Of a stretch of 64,000 bases of DNA, positions 39,299 through 49,522 are shown one piece after another. The position numbers and the translations under genes were made by a program. The DNA lies in assembly GCF_008017755.1 (NCBI RefSeq), contig NZ_VRTS01000011.1:1-64000 (forward strand), written 5' to 3'. The notes below the pieces were generated by a model that was not told the DNA's origin, ran no database searches, and worked only from the letters and a program-made list of their open reading frames with translations. This stretch comes from Alkalisalibacterium limincola. Its GTDB lineage: Bacteria; Pseudomonadota; Gammaproteobacteria; Xanthomonadales; Xanthomonadaceae. Each line of letters opens with the position of its first letter. Within the stretch, counting starts at the first letter, position 1.

Positions 39299-41155
39299 AT
39301 GAACAATCCCCAGCGCCCCGGCCTGTTGCGACGCCTGGCCGGCGGCACCTGGCAGGCGATCAATTTCTCGCGCCGCCTCGTGCTCAACCTGATCTTCGTT
39401 CTGGTGCTGGTGTGGCTGTTCGCCGTGCTGATGGCGCCGCGTGCCAGCCTGGACGAGCGCACCGCGCTGGTGATCGCGCCGCAGGGCGAACTGGTCGAGC
39501 AGTACACCGTGGATCCGACCTCCAGGGCCGCCGGCCGGTTGCTGGGCCAGGCGACCGAGCAGGTGCAGCTGCGCGACCTGCTGCGCGCCATCGAGCATGC
39601 GCGGGAGGACGACCGCATCGAACGCATCGTCCTGCGCACCGACGGCATGTACGGCATCGGCTTCGCCGCGATGCACGAGCTGGCGGACGCACTGGGCGAT
39701 TTCCGTGCCTCGGGCAAGCAGGTGGTCGCCTATGCCAACGGCATGGAGCAGCGTCAGTACTACATCGCCGCACATGCCGACGAGATCTACCTGCATCCGG
39801 GTGGCGCCGTGCTGATCGAGGGCCTGGCCCGCTACCGGCCGTACTACCGCGAGGCGCTCGAGGACAAGCTGGGCGTCGACGTGCACCTGTTCCGCGTGGG
39901 CGAGTACAAGTCGGCGGCCGAGCCCTACATCCGCGACTCCGCCTCGGAGGAGGACCGCGCCGCCAACCTGTTCTGGATGAACGACATCTGGCAGCGCATG
40001 CTGGCCGGCATCGCCAGCGCGAGGGGGCTCGAGGCCGCGGAGCTGGAGGCTCGCGTGAACCGCCTGCCCGACGAGGTCGAGGCCGCCGGGGGCGACCTGG
40101 GGCAGATGGCGTTGCGCCAGAACCTCGTGGACGGACTGATGACCGCCGACGAGGTGCGCGCGCTGCTGACCGAGCGTGGCGTGGCCGACGAGAAGAACAA
40201 CACGTTCCGCCAGGTGTCGCTGGACGACTACCTGGAGTTCGTCGATCGCGACGGCCCGCGCCTGGGGCGCCAGTCGAAGGTGGCGGTGGTCGTGGCGCAG
40301 GGCGCGATCATGGGCGGCGACCAACCGCCCGGCGTGGTCGGCGGCGAGTCGACGTCGTGGCTGATCCGGCAGGCGCGCGAGGACGACGCCGTCAAGGCGC
40401 TGGTGCTGCGCGTGGATTCCCCGGGCGGCGGCGTGTTCCCGTCCGAGCAGATCCGGCGCGAGGTCGAGTTGACCCGGGCCGCCGGCAAGCCGGTGGTGGT
40501 GTCGATGGCCAATGTCGCCGCCTCGGGTGGCTACTGGATCTCGATGGATGCGAACGAGATCATCGCCGATCCATCGACGATCACCGGCTCGATCGGCATC
40601 TTCGGGCTGTGGCTGTCGGCACCCGATACGCTGGAGAAGATCGGCGTGCGCGTGGATGGCGTCGGCACGACGCGGTTCGCGGGGGCATTCGACCCGTCGC
40701 GTCCGCTGGACCCCGAGGTCGGCCGGACCATCCAGTCGATCATCGACCACGGCTACCGGGACTTCATCGCCAAGGTGGCGCAGGCGCGTGGCAAGAGTCC
40801 GGCGGCCGTCGACAAGGTCGCGCGGGGCCGGGTGTGGAGCGGGGCGCAGGCCCACGAGTACGGCCTGGTCGACCGCCTGGGTGGCCTGCGCGATGCCTCG
40901 GCGCGTGCCGCAGGCCTGGCCGGCCTCGGCGACGATTACGCCCTGGTCTACGTCGAGCGGCCCAGCAACCTGTTCGAGCGCTTCCTCACCAGCCTCGCCG
41001 GGGGTGCCCGCGTACAGGCGCTGGCCCAGTGGGTCGGCCTGGGGGCGGTGTTCACCGGTGCGCAGGCGGAAACGATGGCGCGCGACCTCGCCTGGCTGCG
41101 CGCGCACCAGGGCGAACCGCTACGGGCGGTGGCGCACTGCTTCTGCGAGTTCTGA
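39299..41155 (+). CDS. sppA: Signal peptide peptidase SppA, 67K type
   Basis: Membrane-anchored serine protease that cleaves leftover signal peptides. The 618 residues match the long tandem-domain SppA. One N-terminal helix ([20 protein letters not shown]) is followed by domain 1 with the catalytic Lys204 ([10 protein letters not shown]) and domain 2 with the nucleophile Ser409 (NVAASGGYW). The RVDSPGGG motif precedes the Ser. The Lys and Ser lie in different domains, as in E. coli SppA. The ATG at 39299 follows CAGGAG. The C-terminus extends beyond the second domain and ends in a Cys-containing CFCEF. Frame intact. Confidence 0.93.
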   Translation: MNNPQRPGLLRRLAGGTWQAINFSRRLVLNLIFVLVLVWLFAVLMAPRASLDERTALVIAPQGELVEQYTVDPTSRAAGRLLGQATEQVQLRDLLRAIEHAREDDRIERIVLRTDGMYGIGFAAMHELADALGDFRASGKQVVAYANGMEQRQYYIAAHADEIYLHPGGAVLIEGLARYRPYYREALEDKLGVDVHLFRVGEYKSAAEPYIRDSASEEDRAANLFWMNDIWQRMLAGIASARGLEAAELEARVNRLPDEVEAAGGDLGQMALRQNLVDGLMTADEVRALLTERGVADEKNNTFRQVSLDDYLEFVDRDGPRLGRQSKVAVVVAQGAIMGGDQPPGVVGGESTSWLIRQAREDDAVKALVLRVDSPGGGVFPSEQIRREVELTRAAGKPVVVSMANVAASGGYWISMDANEIIADPSTITGSIGIFGLWLSAPDTLEKIGVRVDGVGTTRFAGAFDPSRPLDPEVGRTIQSIIDHGYRDFIAKVAQARGKSPAAVDKVARGRVWSGAQAHEYGLVDRLGGLRDASARAAGLAGLGDDYALVYVERPSNLFERFLTSLAGGARVQALAQWVGLGAVFTGAQAETMARDLAWLRAHQGEPLRAVAHCFCEF

Positions 41156-41183
41156 CAGGCAACGCCCGACTGGACACGACGAC

Positions 41184-41220
41184 GCCCGGCCTGTCCGGGC
41201 GCGCCGCATCTGCGGCGCGC
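41184..41220. other. Two adjacent hairpins between sppA and the SDR gene
   Basis: GCCCGG/CCGGGC (41184-41200) is followed at once by GCGCGCCGC/GCGGCGCGC (41199-41220). The second is perfect over nine base pairs. There is no T-run. They probably end or attenuate sppA transcription before the next gene. Confidence 0.5.
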
Positions 41221-41265
41221 TATCCTAGGCCGGTGCCGATCCGGCGCCAGCAGCAGGAGCACTCC

Positions 41266-42042
41266 ATGGACCCCCAACGTTGGCGCCTGGACCGCCAGGT
41301 CGCGCTGGTCACCGGGGCCAGTGCCGGCATCGGCCGGGCGATCTCGGCCGAACTCGCGGGCCTCGGCGCCACGGTGCTGATGGTGGCGCGCGACGGGGAC
41401 CACCTGGAGGCCGCGCGGGTGGAGGTGGCCGAGGAGCACCCGGACGTGCCGGTGCTGGGCTTCGCCGCCGACGTGGCCGACGACGAGGACCGCGACGACC
41501 TGTTCGACTGGCTCGAGGACCAGCGCCTGGGCCTCAACATCCTGGTCAACAACGTCGGCACCAACCAGGCCCGGGCGACGCTGGACTACGAGGAGGACGA
41601 ATGGCGCGAGCTGTTCGAGGTGAACCTGTTCTCCGCCTTCGAGATGTGCCGCGCCGCGCACGGCATGCTCACCGAGCACCCGGCATCGAGCATCGTCAAC
41701 GTCGGCTCGGTCTCCGGGCTGACCCACGTGCGCACCGGGTCGCCCTACGGCATGACCAAGGCGGCGCTGCACCAGCTCACCCGCAACCTGGCGTGTGAAT
41801 GGGCCGAGGACGGGGTGCGCGTCAACGCGGTGGCGCCGTGGTACATCCGCACCCGCCGCACCTCGCCGATGCTGGCCCAGCCCGACTACTACGACGAGGT
41901 GGTCGAGCGCACGCCGATGGGGCGGGTGGGCGAGCCCGAGGAAGTGGCGGCGGCCGTGGCCTTCCTGTGCCTGCCGGCGGCCAGCTACGTCACCGGCGAG
42001 TGCATCGCGGTGGACGGCGGCTTCCTGCGCTACGGTTTCTGA
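41266..42042 (+). CDS. SDR family oxidoreductase (tropinone-reductase-like)
   Basis: NAD(P)-dependent classical short-chain dehydrogenase of 258 residues. It has the cofactor motif [21 protein letters not shown], the catalytic Ser in VGSVSGL and YGMTKAAL (Tyr and Lys), and a C-terminal [24 protein letters not shown] precedes the ATG at 41266. Several relatives are annotated tropinone reductase-like because of sequence, not function; the physiological substrate is not known. It ends ten bases from the convergent DUF4124 gene. Confidence 0.9.
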   Translation: MDPQRWRLDRQVALVTGASAGIGRAISAELAGLGATVLMVARDGDHLEAARVEVAEEHPDVPVLGFAADVADDEDRDDLFDWLEDQRLGLNILVNNVGTNQARATLDYEEDEWRELFEVNLFSAFEMCRAAHGMLTEHPASSIVNVGSVSGLTHVRTGSPYGMTKAALHQLTRNLACEWAEDGVRVNAVAPWYIRTRRTSPMLAQPDYYDEVVERTPMGRVGEPEEVAAAVAFLCLPAASYVTGECIAVDGGFLRYGF

Positions 42043-42051
42043 ACAGGCGGC

Positions 42052-42645
42052 TCAGCGCGCGCAGGCGCTGTCGCGGATCGCGCTGATCCGGTCCAGGTCC
42101 TCGCGGACCTGGGCCAGCGTGTCGCTGAAGGCCTCGCGCTCGGCCCGGACCGCCTCGCGGTGCAGGCGCTGCCAGCCGGCGCAGGCGGCTTCGGGCTCCA
42201 GGCGGGTGCACTCGTCGACCACCCACTCGCAGGCGCTGGCGGCACCCGGCAGCGGTCCCGACCCGATGCGGCTGATCGACAGGGGCACGCAGCGGCGGTT
42301 GCCGTCGCCGCGCTCGCTGAAATAGGTCTGTGCATCGAACGTGCGGCACTCGAACAGCGCCGGCACCACCACCAGCGGATCCGCCCCGCCCCGGGCTTCC
42401 ACGGCATTCCCGCCCTCGTCGGGTTCGACCGGCGCCGGGGTCGCCACCGGGGGTGGGTCGTCGCGCGGCGGCGGATCGACGGGGCGTTCGTAGCGCCGCT
42501 CGGCCTGGACCTGTCCGCTGGCACAGGGGAAGTCCTGCAGCGTCAGTCCGCCGTCCTCGCCGGTGCAACGATAGATCACCACCTCGTCGGCCAGCGTCGG
42601 GGCGGCCAACGACAGGGCCAGCAGCAGGGGCAGCAGGATGCGCAT
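42052..42645 (-). CDS. DUF4124-containing exported protein
   Basis: A 197-residue protein with a signal peptide (ILLPLLLALSLAAPTLA, cleavage near residue 19) and an N-terminal DUF4124 segment (VVIYRCTGEDGGLTLQDFPC). A Pro-rich linker (residues about 56-75) and a Cys-containing C-terminal part (CRTFDAQTYFSERGD, CEWVVDECTRLEPEAACAGW) follow. At least eight cysteines suggest disulfides in the periplasm. Function unknown. Confidence 0.8.
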   Translation of the reverse strand: MRILLPLLLALSLAAPTLADEVVIYRCTGEDGGLTLQDFPCASGQVQAERRYERPVDPPPRDDPPPVATPAPVEPDEGGNAVEARGGADPLVVVPALFECRTFDAQTYFSERGDGNRRCVPLSISRIGSGPLPGAASACEWVVDECTRLEPEAACAGWQRLHREAVRAEREAFSDTLAQVREDLDRISAIRDSACAR

Positions 42646-42701
42646 GCCCCGGATTCTGCGGTGCGCGCGGGCGCCGCGCCAGTGCGCCCGCGTGCTCGCG
42701 T

Positions 42702-44462
42702 TCAGCGCAGTTGCATGCGCTGCTTCATCTCCAGGCCATGTTCGCTGGCCGTCACTTCGATCTGCAGCCGCTGGAACATCCGCGAATAGACCTCGCCCAT
42801 CATCACGGCTTCGCGCTCCAGGCGCTCGCTCTCGGCCCGCAATGCCTCCAGCTCGCGACGACCGTCCTCGTCCATCCCCGCCAGCACCTCGGGATCGATG
42901 TCGGCGAGCTGGGCCAGCTGCGCCTGCATGACCTGGGCGAAGTGTTCGTAAAGGCGACCGTCCATGGCGAGATGGAACATCGGCTGCTCGGCCTCCCCGA
43001 CAACGAGGGCGCTGGGCAGGCGCTGCACGGCGGCTTCACCCACGGCCACGGCCAGCGCTGTCTCCGACATGGCGACCTCGGCCGGCATGTCCACGCCGTA
43101 GGCGCCCAGCGACAACGCGCGTGGTTGCCGATCGGTCGCCAGCCCGGAGGAGGCCAGCTGCGGCAGGAAGGCCTGGCCCATCGCGACCAGCGAAGCCGGG
43201 TTCTCCGACCCGATCGCCAGGATGCCGGAAACGTCCGGCATGCCGTCGCCGGTCGTCGACCCGGCATACTCGTCCACGCTCAGGTACAGGCTCTGCAGCA
43301 GGCCCGCGGCCATGAACAGGCCCGGATTGGACATCTGCTGGTGCGATTGTGCGAACGCCTCGTTGAGCCCCTGCAGCGACTCGCACTGCCAGGGCTGCGC
43401 GCGCACGGCGTCGGCATAGCGGTTCACCAGTGCCGGCAGCTTGTCCAGGCGCAGCGCCAGGCCGATGTCCAGCAGGCTGTCCTCGGCACGGGCGGCCGGG
43501 CCGGGCATCGGGGCGCGCAGCTCCACGAGGGCCTCGGCGATGTCCTTGCGGGCTTCCGCCACGAACCGGACCTCCTGCACCTTCGCGTCCAGGCGCGTGT
43601 AGCCCATCGTCAGGCGCGGCCACGCTTCGGCCAGGGCCTCGAACTCGGCGCGGCACGCCGGGCTCGGCTCGGGCTTTTCGACCTCCAGCGCCGCCAGGAA
43701 TCCCTCCTCGATCGGGGTTGCCGGGGCCATGATCTGGGCCGCGAGCTGGCGCAGGTCGAGGAAGCCGCTGTAGTGGGGCTGGTAGCTGTAGGTCCTGTGG
43801 AGGCGGCGCAGGTCCCCGGTGTCGGCCAGCGAGCGCTCCGGTGCGCGGATGCCGAACAGGGATTCCAGCGCCTCCGGGCCCGCCTCGCGCGGTGCCAGGG
43901 TGGCGACAAGCTGGTCGTCCAGGATGCCCACCAGGACGTCCACCGGCAGCTCGCCCAGGGTGACGCGCCGCACCTGGTGGCCACCCACCATGATGCGGGG
44001 CGGCAGCTCGCCGGAGGCGGCTTCGAGTCGATCGAGGAAGGCGTCGAAGCGCTCGGCGTCGGCCAGCACGACGCGCAGCACCGGCACCAGCCCATGGCCG
44101 AAGAGCACCATCTGCGGCGCGATGTCCAGGCCGATGCGTTCGTAGCCCGCCAACACATCGCCATCCCCGAACTCGGCATGCAGGGCGTCGACGAGTCCGA
44201 CCAGGCGCGGGTCGTCGACGTCGGCGTCGAGGGCGTCGCGCGCATCCTGCAGCATCGACTGGTACACCGGCGCGAGCCCGTGGAACATATCGCGCCATGC
44301 CTGCAGCACCTGCTCGGGAAGCGGCTGCGTGTTCGCCACGACCCAGGGCGTGTCCGCCGGGACGTATGCCAGCAGTCCGCTGCGGTCGCCACGGTGGCTG
44401 AAGAACCAGAAGGCGCCGATCGCCAGGATGACGACGACGATGGCCGGGACGAGCTTGCGCAT
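42702..44462 (-). CDS. DUF3352-like exported or membrane-anchored protein
   Basis: A 586-residue protein with one N-terminal hydrophobic helix (VPAIVVVILAIGAFWFF) and a long periplasmic part. The start LLAYVPADTPWVVANTQPLP and the repeated Leu/Ala/Asp pattern resemble DUF3352-type proteins, large exported proteins of unknown function. The C-terminal 90 residues are Glu/Leu-rich and helical (LEALRAESERLEREAVM). It lies 57 bases after tsaC in the same direction. No catalytic motif was recognised. Confidence 0.7.
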   Translation of the reverse strand: MRKLVPAIVVVILAIGAFWFFSHRGDRSGLLAYVPADTPWVVANTQPLPEQVLQAWRDMFHGLAPVYQSMLQDARDALDADVDDPRLVGLVDALHAEFGDGDVLAGYERIGLDIAPQMVLFGHGLVPVLRVVLADAERFDAFLDRLEAASGELPPRIMVGGHQVRRVTLGELPVDVLVGILDDQLVATLAPREAGPEALESLFGIRAPERSLADTGDLRRLHRTYSYQPHYSGFLDLRQLAAQIMAPATPIEEGFLAALEVEKPEPSPACRAEFEALAEAWPRLTMGYTRLDAKVQEVRFVAEARKDIAEALVELRAPMPGPAARAEDSLLDIGLALRLDKLPALVNRYADAVRAQPWQCESLQGLNEAFAQSHQQMSNPGLFMAAGLLQSLYLSVDEYAGSTTGDGMPDVSGILAIGSENPASLVAMGQAFLPQLASSGLATDRQPRALSLGAYGVDMPAEVAMSETALAVAVGEAAVQRLPSALVVGEAEQPMFHLAMDGRLYEHFAQVMQAQLAQLADIDPEVLAGMDEDGRRELEALRAESERLEREAVMMGEVYSRMFQRLQIEVTASEHGLEMKQRMQLR

Positions 44463-44519
44463 GGGCGGAGTGCCTGCCGAAAGGAGGCGGGAATGCTAAC
44501 AGTCCCGCCGGAGGCTGTC

Positions 44520-45095
44520 TCAGCTGCGCAGGATTTCACCGCTGCGGGCATCGCGGATCGGCGTGGGTGCCGCCAGTCCGCCGGTCCGCCCCTCCACCAG
44601 GGCATCGACGTCGGCGAGCAGCCGGGGGTCGAGTGCGGCCTCCTCGAACGCCGGCGGCTCGCCGGCGCGGTTGGCCGAGGTGGACACCAGGGCGCCACCG
44701 AAGGCCGCACACAGTGCGCGCACCACGGGGTGGGCGCTGACGCGCACCGCCAGCGTGTCGTGGTCGCCACACAGCATGCGGGGTGCATCGGCCGTGGCCG
44801 GCAGGGTCCAGGTGTTCGGTCCGGGCCAGCTCGCCAACACCGCCTCGCGGCGCGGCGCCGGCAGCGCGTCCAGGTCGACCCAGTCGGCCACGCGCGCCAG
44901 GGTGTCGCACACGACGATCATTCCCTTGGCCACCGGGCGTTGCTTGATATCCAGCAGCCGCTGCACCGCACCGGGGTGGCCGGGGTCGCAGCCGATGCCC
45001 CAGACCGCCTCGGTGGGATAGACCAGCACGCCGCCCTGGCGCAGCAGCACCCCGGCCCGGGCCGGATCGATCCTGCGCGGTCCCGTCCCGGCCAT
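44520..45095 (-). CDS. tsaC: Threonylcarbamoyl-AMP synthase (TsaC/YrdC/Sua5 family)
   Basis: Makes threonylcarbamoyl-AMP from threonine, bicarbonate and ATP, the first step in t6A modification of tRNA. The 191-residue single-domain protein has the YrdC pattern: GGVLVYPTEAVWGIGCDP, IKQRPVAKGMIVVC, PGPNTWTLPA and LVSTSANRAGEPPAF. It is the short TsaC type, without the Sua5 C-terminal domain. It begins seven bases after topA on the same strand, part of the conserved dprA-smg-topA-tsaC cluster. Confidence 0.92.
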   Translation of the reverse strand: MAGTGPRRIDPARAGVLLRQGGVLVYPTEAVWGIGCDPGHPGAVQRLLDIKQRPVAKGMIVVCDTLARVADWVDLDALPAPRREAVLASWPGPNTWTLPATADAPRMLCGDHDTLAVRVSAHPVVRALCAAFGGALVSTSANRAGEPPAFEEAALDPRLLADVDALVEGRTGGLAAPTPIRDARSGEILRS

Positions 45096-45102
45096 CGCGA
45101 TG

Positions 45103-47616
45103 TCAGCCCGGGGTGGAGCCGGAGGCCTTGGTCGCCGCGGACTTCCGGGCCGTGCCCTTGCTGGCGGCCTTCTTCCCGGTCGACTTCTTCGCCGTCTTCC
45201 CGGCGGCCTTCTTCGCGGCCTTCTTGGCAGGCGCTTTCTTCGCCGCCTTCTTCGCTGCCTTCTTGGCGGGTGCCTTCTTGGCCGGAGCCTTCTTGGCGGC
45301 GGTCTTCTTGCCGAAGCGCCGCTTCACCGGCTTGCCGGTCTCCTCCAGGATCTGCCGGCACTCCTCCAGGCTCAGCGACGCCGGCTCGCGATCCTTGGGG
45401 ATCTTGCCGTTCTTCTCGCCGTCGGTGATGTAGGGGCCGAAACGGCCGTTGAGCACCTGCATCGTGGTGTCGGGGAACTCGCGGATGATCCGGTTCGCCT
45501 CGGCCTCGCGCTTCTCCTTCAACAACTCCACGCCGCGATCGAAGCTGATCTCGTACGGGTCGTCGTCCTTCTTCAGCGAGGCGTACATCTTGCCGTGCTT
45601 GACGAAGGGCCCGAATCGACCGACGCCGACGGTCAGGTCCTCGCCCTCGAACTCGCCCAGCGTGCGCGGCAGGCGGAACAGGTCGAGCGCCTCCTCGGCG
45701 GTGATCGTGTGCAGGCTCTGCCCCGGACGCAGGCTGGCGAAGCGGGGCTTCTCCTCGTCGTCCTTGGTGCCGATCTGCGCGAACGCACCGAAGCGGCCCA
45801 GGCGGACGCTCAACGGCTTGCCCGACTTCGGATCGGTGCCGAGCTCGCGCGCGCCGGAGGCCTCGCTGCGGTCGACGTTCTCCATCTTGTCCTCGACCAT
45901 GGCCTTGAACGGGCCCCAGAAGCGCTCCAGCAACGGCACCCACTCGTCTTCGCCGCGCGAGACCGCATCAAGCTCGTCCTCGAGCTTTGCGGTGAAGTCG
46001 TAGTCGACGTAGCGGGTGAAGTGCTCGCCGAGGAAGTTCGCCACCGCCCGGCCCTTGTCGGTCGGGTGGAAACGGCGGCTCTCCAGCGTCACGTACTCGC
46101 GCGCCAGCAGCACGCCGATGATGCTGGCGTAGGTGGACGGACGGCCAATGCCGTACTCCTCCAGCGTCTTCACCAGGCTGGCTTCGGAGAACCGCGGCGG
46201 CGGCTCGGTGAAGTGCTGGTTGATGCCGATCGCGGCCAGCGGGACGGCGTCGCCGGGCTTCATCGGCGGCAGCTTGCGGCCATCGTCGTCCTCGTCGGCG
46301 GCCTTGCTGTCCTTGCCTTCCTCGTAGACGGCCAGGAAGCCGGGATCGACGACGGTGGTGCCGGTGGCACGGAAGGCGTGCTCGGAACCGCAGGCCAGTT
46401 CGATCGACACCGTGTTGAGCGTGGCCGGCACCATCTGCGAGGCCACCGAGCGCTTCCAGATCAGTTCGTACAGGCGGCGTTCGTCGTCGCCCAGGTACTT
46501 CGCCACCGAGGCCGGCGTGCGCAGGGCCGAAGTCGGGCGGATCGCCTCGTGGGCCTCCTGCGCGTTCTTGGACTTGCTGGCATACGTGTTGGGCTTGTCC
46601 GGCAGCGCCTTGGTGCCGAAGTCGCGCGCGATCACGTCGCGCAACTCGGCGACGGCCTCCTGCGACAGGTTCACCGAGTCGGTTCGCATGTAGGAGATCA
46701 GGCCGATCGTGCCTTCCTCGCCCAGCGCGAAACCCTCGTAGAGCTTCTGCGCCGCGCTCATCGTGCGCTTGGCCGAGAAGCCCAGCTTCCGGGACGCCTC
46801 CTGCTGCAGCGTGGACGTGATGAACGGCGGGGCCGGGCGCCGGCGGCGCTCCTTGGACTGCACGTCGGTGACGCGCAGGCTGCCCTGGGCCGCGGCGAGC
46901 AGGCGCTTGCGCGCGCCCTCCGCGGTCTCCGCGTCGGTGATCGTGAACTGTTCGAACTTCTGTCCGTCCAGCTTCACCAGGCGCGCGGCGAAGGGCTGCA
47001 CGCTGTGCTGGCAGTCCGCGGCGACGCTCCAGTACTCGCGCGACTGAAACGCCTCGATCTCCTTCTCGCGCTCCACGATCATGCGCAGCGCCGGCGACTG
47101 CACGCGGCCGGCCGACAGCCCGGCCTGCACCTTGCGCCACAGCACCGGGGAGAGGTTGAAGCCGACCAGGTAATCGAGCGCGCGGCGGGCCTGCTGCGCG
47201 TTCACCAGCGGGGCCAGGACCTGGCGCGGGTTCGCCATCGCCTCCTTGATCGCCCGCGGGGTGATCTCGGAGAACACCACCCGGTGCAGTTCGCGGTCGT
47301 CGAGCAGGCCGCGCTCGCGCAGCAGCTCGGCGATGTGCCAGCTGATCGCTTCCCCCTCGCGATCCGGATCGGTTGCCAGATACAGGGCCTGCGCCCCCTT
47401 GGCGGCCTTGGCGATCGCATCGACGTGCTTCTTGCTGCGCTCGTCGATGACGCCGTAGTTCATGTGGAAGCCGTTGTCGGGGTCGACCGCGCCCTCCTTG
47501 GGCACCAGGTCGCGCACGTGCCCGTAGGACGCCAGGACCTGGAAGTCCTTGCCGAGGTACTTGTTGATCGTCTTCGCTTTCGCCGGCGACTCGACGATGA
47601 GCAGGTTCTTGGCCAT
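45103..47616 (-). CDS. topA: DNA topoisomerase I with Lys/Ala-rich C-terminal tail
   Basis: Relaxes negative supercoils, breaking one DNA strand. The 837-residue protein has the TOPRIM domain (LLIVESPAKAKTI, DPDREGEAISWH), the active-site region GLISYMRTDSVNLS (catalytic Tyr expected at about 309) and further type IA motifs (EAHEAIRPT). After the core come two to three topoisomerase C-terminal repeats (VGVGRFGPFVKHGKMYASL, LNGRFGPYITDGEKNGKIP), then about 60 residues of Lys/Ala/Pro repeat (AAKKAPAKKAPAKKAAKK). The four-Cys zinc ribbons of E. coli TopA are absent. I start at the ATG at 47616 (MAKNLLIVESP). In-operon with tsaC. Confidence 0.95.
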   Translation of the reverse strand: MAKNLLIVESPAKAKTINKYLGKDFQVLASYGHVRDLVPKEGAVDPDNGFHMNYGVIDERSKKHVDAIAKAAKGAQALYLATDPDREGEAISWHIAELLRERGLLDDRELHRVVFSEITPRAIKEAMANPRQVLAPLVNAQQARRALDYLVGFNLSPVLWRKVQAGLSAGRVQSPALRMIVEREKEIEAFQSREYWSVAADCQHSVQPFAARLVKLDGQKFEQFTITDAETAEGARKRLLAAAQGSLRVTDVQSKERRRRPAPPFITSTLQQEASRKLGFSAKRTMSAAQKLYEGFALGEEGTIGLISYMRTDSVNLSQEAVAELRDVIARDFGTKALPDKPNTYASKSKNAQEAHEAIRPTSALRTPASVAKYLGDDERRLYELIWKRSVASQMVPATLNTVSIELACGSEHAFRATGTTVVDPGFLAVYEEGKDSKAADEDDDGRKLPPMKPGDAVPLAAIGINQHFTEPPPRFSEASLVKTLEEYGIGRPSTYASIIGVLLAREYVTLESRRFHPTDKGRAVANFLGEHFTRYVDYDFTAKLEDELDAVSRGEDEWVPLLERFWGPFKAMVEDKMENVDRSEASGARELGTDPKSGKPLSVRLGRFGAFAQIGTKDDEEKPRFASLRPGQSLHTITAEEALDLFRLPRTLGEFEGEDLTVGVGRFGPFVKHGKMYASLKKDDDPYEISFDRGVELLKEKREAEANRIIREFPDTTMQVLNGRFGPYITDGEKNGKIPKDREPASLSLEECRQILEETGKPVKRRFGKKTAAKKAPAKKAPAKKAAKKAAKKAPAKKAAKKAAGKTAKKSTGKKAASKGTARKSAATKASGSTPG

Positions 47617-47709
47617 GCGCTGGAATGCTCCGCCACCGTGGTGAACACGGCGCAAACGAGGGGTGACGCCGGACCGTCTGGCCCGGCGGGTTCTTTTTTC
47701 AGTGGATGC

Positions 47710-47728
47710 ACAGCCCGGAACGGGCTGT
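47710..47728. other. Palindrome between smg and topA
   Basis: ACAGCCCG/CGGGCTGT around GAA, a perfect 8-bp stem. On the minus strand it lies after smg and before topA. A run of A, not T, follows it there, so it is not a standard terminator. Confidence 0.4.
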
Positions 47729-47776
47729 CAAGCATGGGGCTTCCGGCCGCCTGCGCAGCCGCCCCCCGGGCGCGCC

Positions 47777-48253
47777 TCAGTGCAGCGGCTCGGGCTCGTC
47801 CTCGAACAGCTGGCTCTCCATCCAGGCGTAGGCCGCCTCGGAGCCGGGCTGGTTGAACAGCACCATCAGCACGACCCATTTCAGGTCGTCGAGGTCCACC
47901 TCGTCCTGGTCCAGCGCCATGACCCGGTCGAGCACCAGTTCGCGCTGGTCCTCGTCGAGGATGCCGTGTTCCTCCAGGAACATCAGGAAGCCGCGGCATT
48001 CGGCATCCAGCCGGGCCGCCTCGGCCTCGGCATAGACCCGGACCGGGCCCCGGTCGGTGCGCACGGTGGCCGCGCTCGGGCGCTGGTTGGCCAGGGCGTC
48101 GAGCCAGTCGAAGGCCTTGGAAATCTCCGTGGGGCTGAATCCGGCCTGGATCAGGCCGTTCTGGAGGGAGTCGCGATCACGGACGGCATCGGGGTCGTCG
48201 GCGAAATAGTGTTCGAACAGGAAAAGCAGTACGTCGAGAATGGTTTCTTTCAT
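47777..48253 (-). CDS. smg: Smg/DUF494 family protein
   Basis: A 158-residue acidic cytoplasmic protein of the Smg family: it starts [17 protein letters not shown] and has [22 protein letters not shown] (central part), all typical of DUF494. It is usually found, as here, between dprA and topA, but its molecular role is not established. Start at 48253; the dprA stop is 39 bases upstream. Frame intact. Confidence 0.9.
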   Translation of the reverse strand: MKETILDVLLFLFEHYFADDPDAVRDRDSLQNGLIQAGFSPTEISKAFDWLDALANQRPSAATVRTDRGPVRVYAEAEAARLDAECRGFLMFLEEHGILDEDQRELVLDRVMALDQDEVDLDDLKWVVLMVLFNQPGSEAAYAWMESQLFEDEPEPLH

Positions 48254-48292
48254 TACCTCTGGCCTGCGACGCCACGCGACGCGGTGTGAACT

Positions 48293-49433
48293 TCAGTGGC
48301 GGCGGGCGTAGCGCCCGTGTTCGGCGCTGACGCTGCCCTGGAGCTCCATGAGCAGCAGCATGGAGGACAGCTCCGGGACCGTCAATCCCGTGCGGATCGA
48401 CAGATGGTCGAGGTCCACCGGGTCGTCGCCCAGCGCCTCCCACACCTGGCGCTGCGCCGGATCGATGGGGCCCTGTCGGGGGCCGTCCAGGGCCTCGCCT
48501 TGTCCTTGGATGGGGGCATCCAGGCGTCGGCGCAAGGCCTGGGCCAGGCCGGCGGCCACCGGGGCGAGGGCCTCCAGGATCTCCGTTGGGCGTTCCACCA
48601 GGGCTGCGCCCTGGCGGATCAGCCGGTGGCAGCCGCGGGCCATCGGGTTGCGGATCGAGCCGGGCAGGGCGAACACCTCGCGCCCGGCATCGGCCGCCAG
48701 GCGGGCGCTGATCAGCGCCCCGGAGCGCTCGGCGGCCTCCACGACCAGCGTGCCCAGCGACAGTCCAGCCACGATCCGGTTGCGGCTGGGAAACTGCTGG
48801 GGCCGGGCCGGCGTGCCCGGCGGGTGCTCGCTGACCAGCACGCCTTCGGCCTCGATGCGGCGCGCCAGGTCGCGGTTGCAGCGTGGATAGCACTGGTCCG
48901 GGCCGGTGGCGACGACCGCCACGGTGCCGGCGCCGGAATCCAGGGCCGCTAGGTGCGCGGCGGCGTCGATGCCGGCGGCGAGGCCGCTGGTCGTCACCAG
49001 CCCGTGCCGGCCCAGTGCCCGGGCGAAGCTGGCGGCATGGTCGCGCCCGGCCGGGGTGGCGCTGCGGCTGCCGACAATGGCCAGTTGCGGGTGCCACAGC
49101 AACGCCACCCGGCCACTGGTGAACAGCGCGGCCGGGGGGCGAGGCGATCTCGCGCAGCAGGGCCGGGTAATCGGGGTGGTTCCAGCCCAGCACGCGGTGG
49201 CCGGGCGATCCCAGCCAGTCGAGGTCGGCGGGTTCCGGTGCCGGGTCGCGGGCAGTCAGTCTTTCGCGCGTGGTGGCCTTGAGCCCGCCCGCTTCCCACG
49301 CCCGCGGGCCGGCGGCCAGGACCGCTCGGGCCCCATCGTGGTGGTCCACCAGGCGGCGCAGGGCGGCAGCTCCGGCACCGCTACGCAGCAGCCGGCACCA
49401 GGCCAGCGCCTCTTCCAGGTCGTCATCGTGCAT
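48293..49433 (-). CDS. dprA: DNA-processing protein DprA (frameshifted)
   Basis: Binds incoming single-stranded DNA during natural transformation and loads RecA. The N-terminal SAM-like part is MHDDDLEEALAWCRLLRS, followed by the Rossmann-fold core (IVGSRSATPAGRDHAAS, GLAAGIDAAAHLAAL, SRNRIVAGLSLGTLVVEAA) and a C-terminal winged-helix-like domain. One extra C in the six-C run at 49134-49139 (plus strand: G run) breaks the frame between REIASPP and ALFTSG; correction gives 379 residues, normal length. The start at 49433 gives the conserved N-terminus. It suggests competence or recombination ability. Confidence 0.88.
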
Positions 49434-49475
49434 CGGCGTCCATCCTTGGTCGCGGGTGTTGGGGTCCTCAACGCA

Positions 49476-49501
49476 ACGGGGGCGCCCGTGGGCGCCCCCG
49501 T
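49476..49501. terminator. Perfect 12-bp hairpin after the LysM gene
   Basis: Arms ACGGGGGCGCCC and GGGCGCCCCCGT around two bases, about 20 bases beyond the LysM stop on the minus strand and 43 before the dprA start. No T-run follows. It may reduce read-through between the two genes. Confidence 0.5.
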
Positions 49502-49522
49502 GCGGGTGTTGCAGGCGCGTGA

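Noticed and set aside
47710-47728. Intrinsic terminator between smg and topA
   Set aside because: The stem is good, but in the direction of transcription it is followed by A residues, not T.
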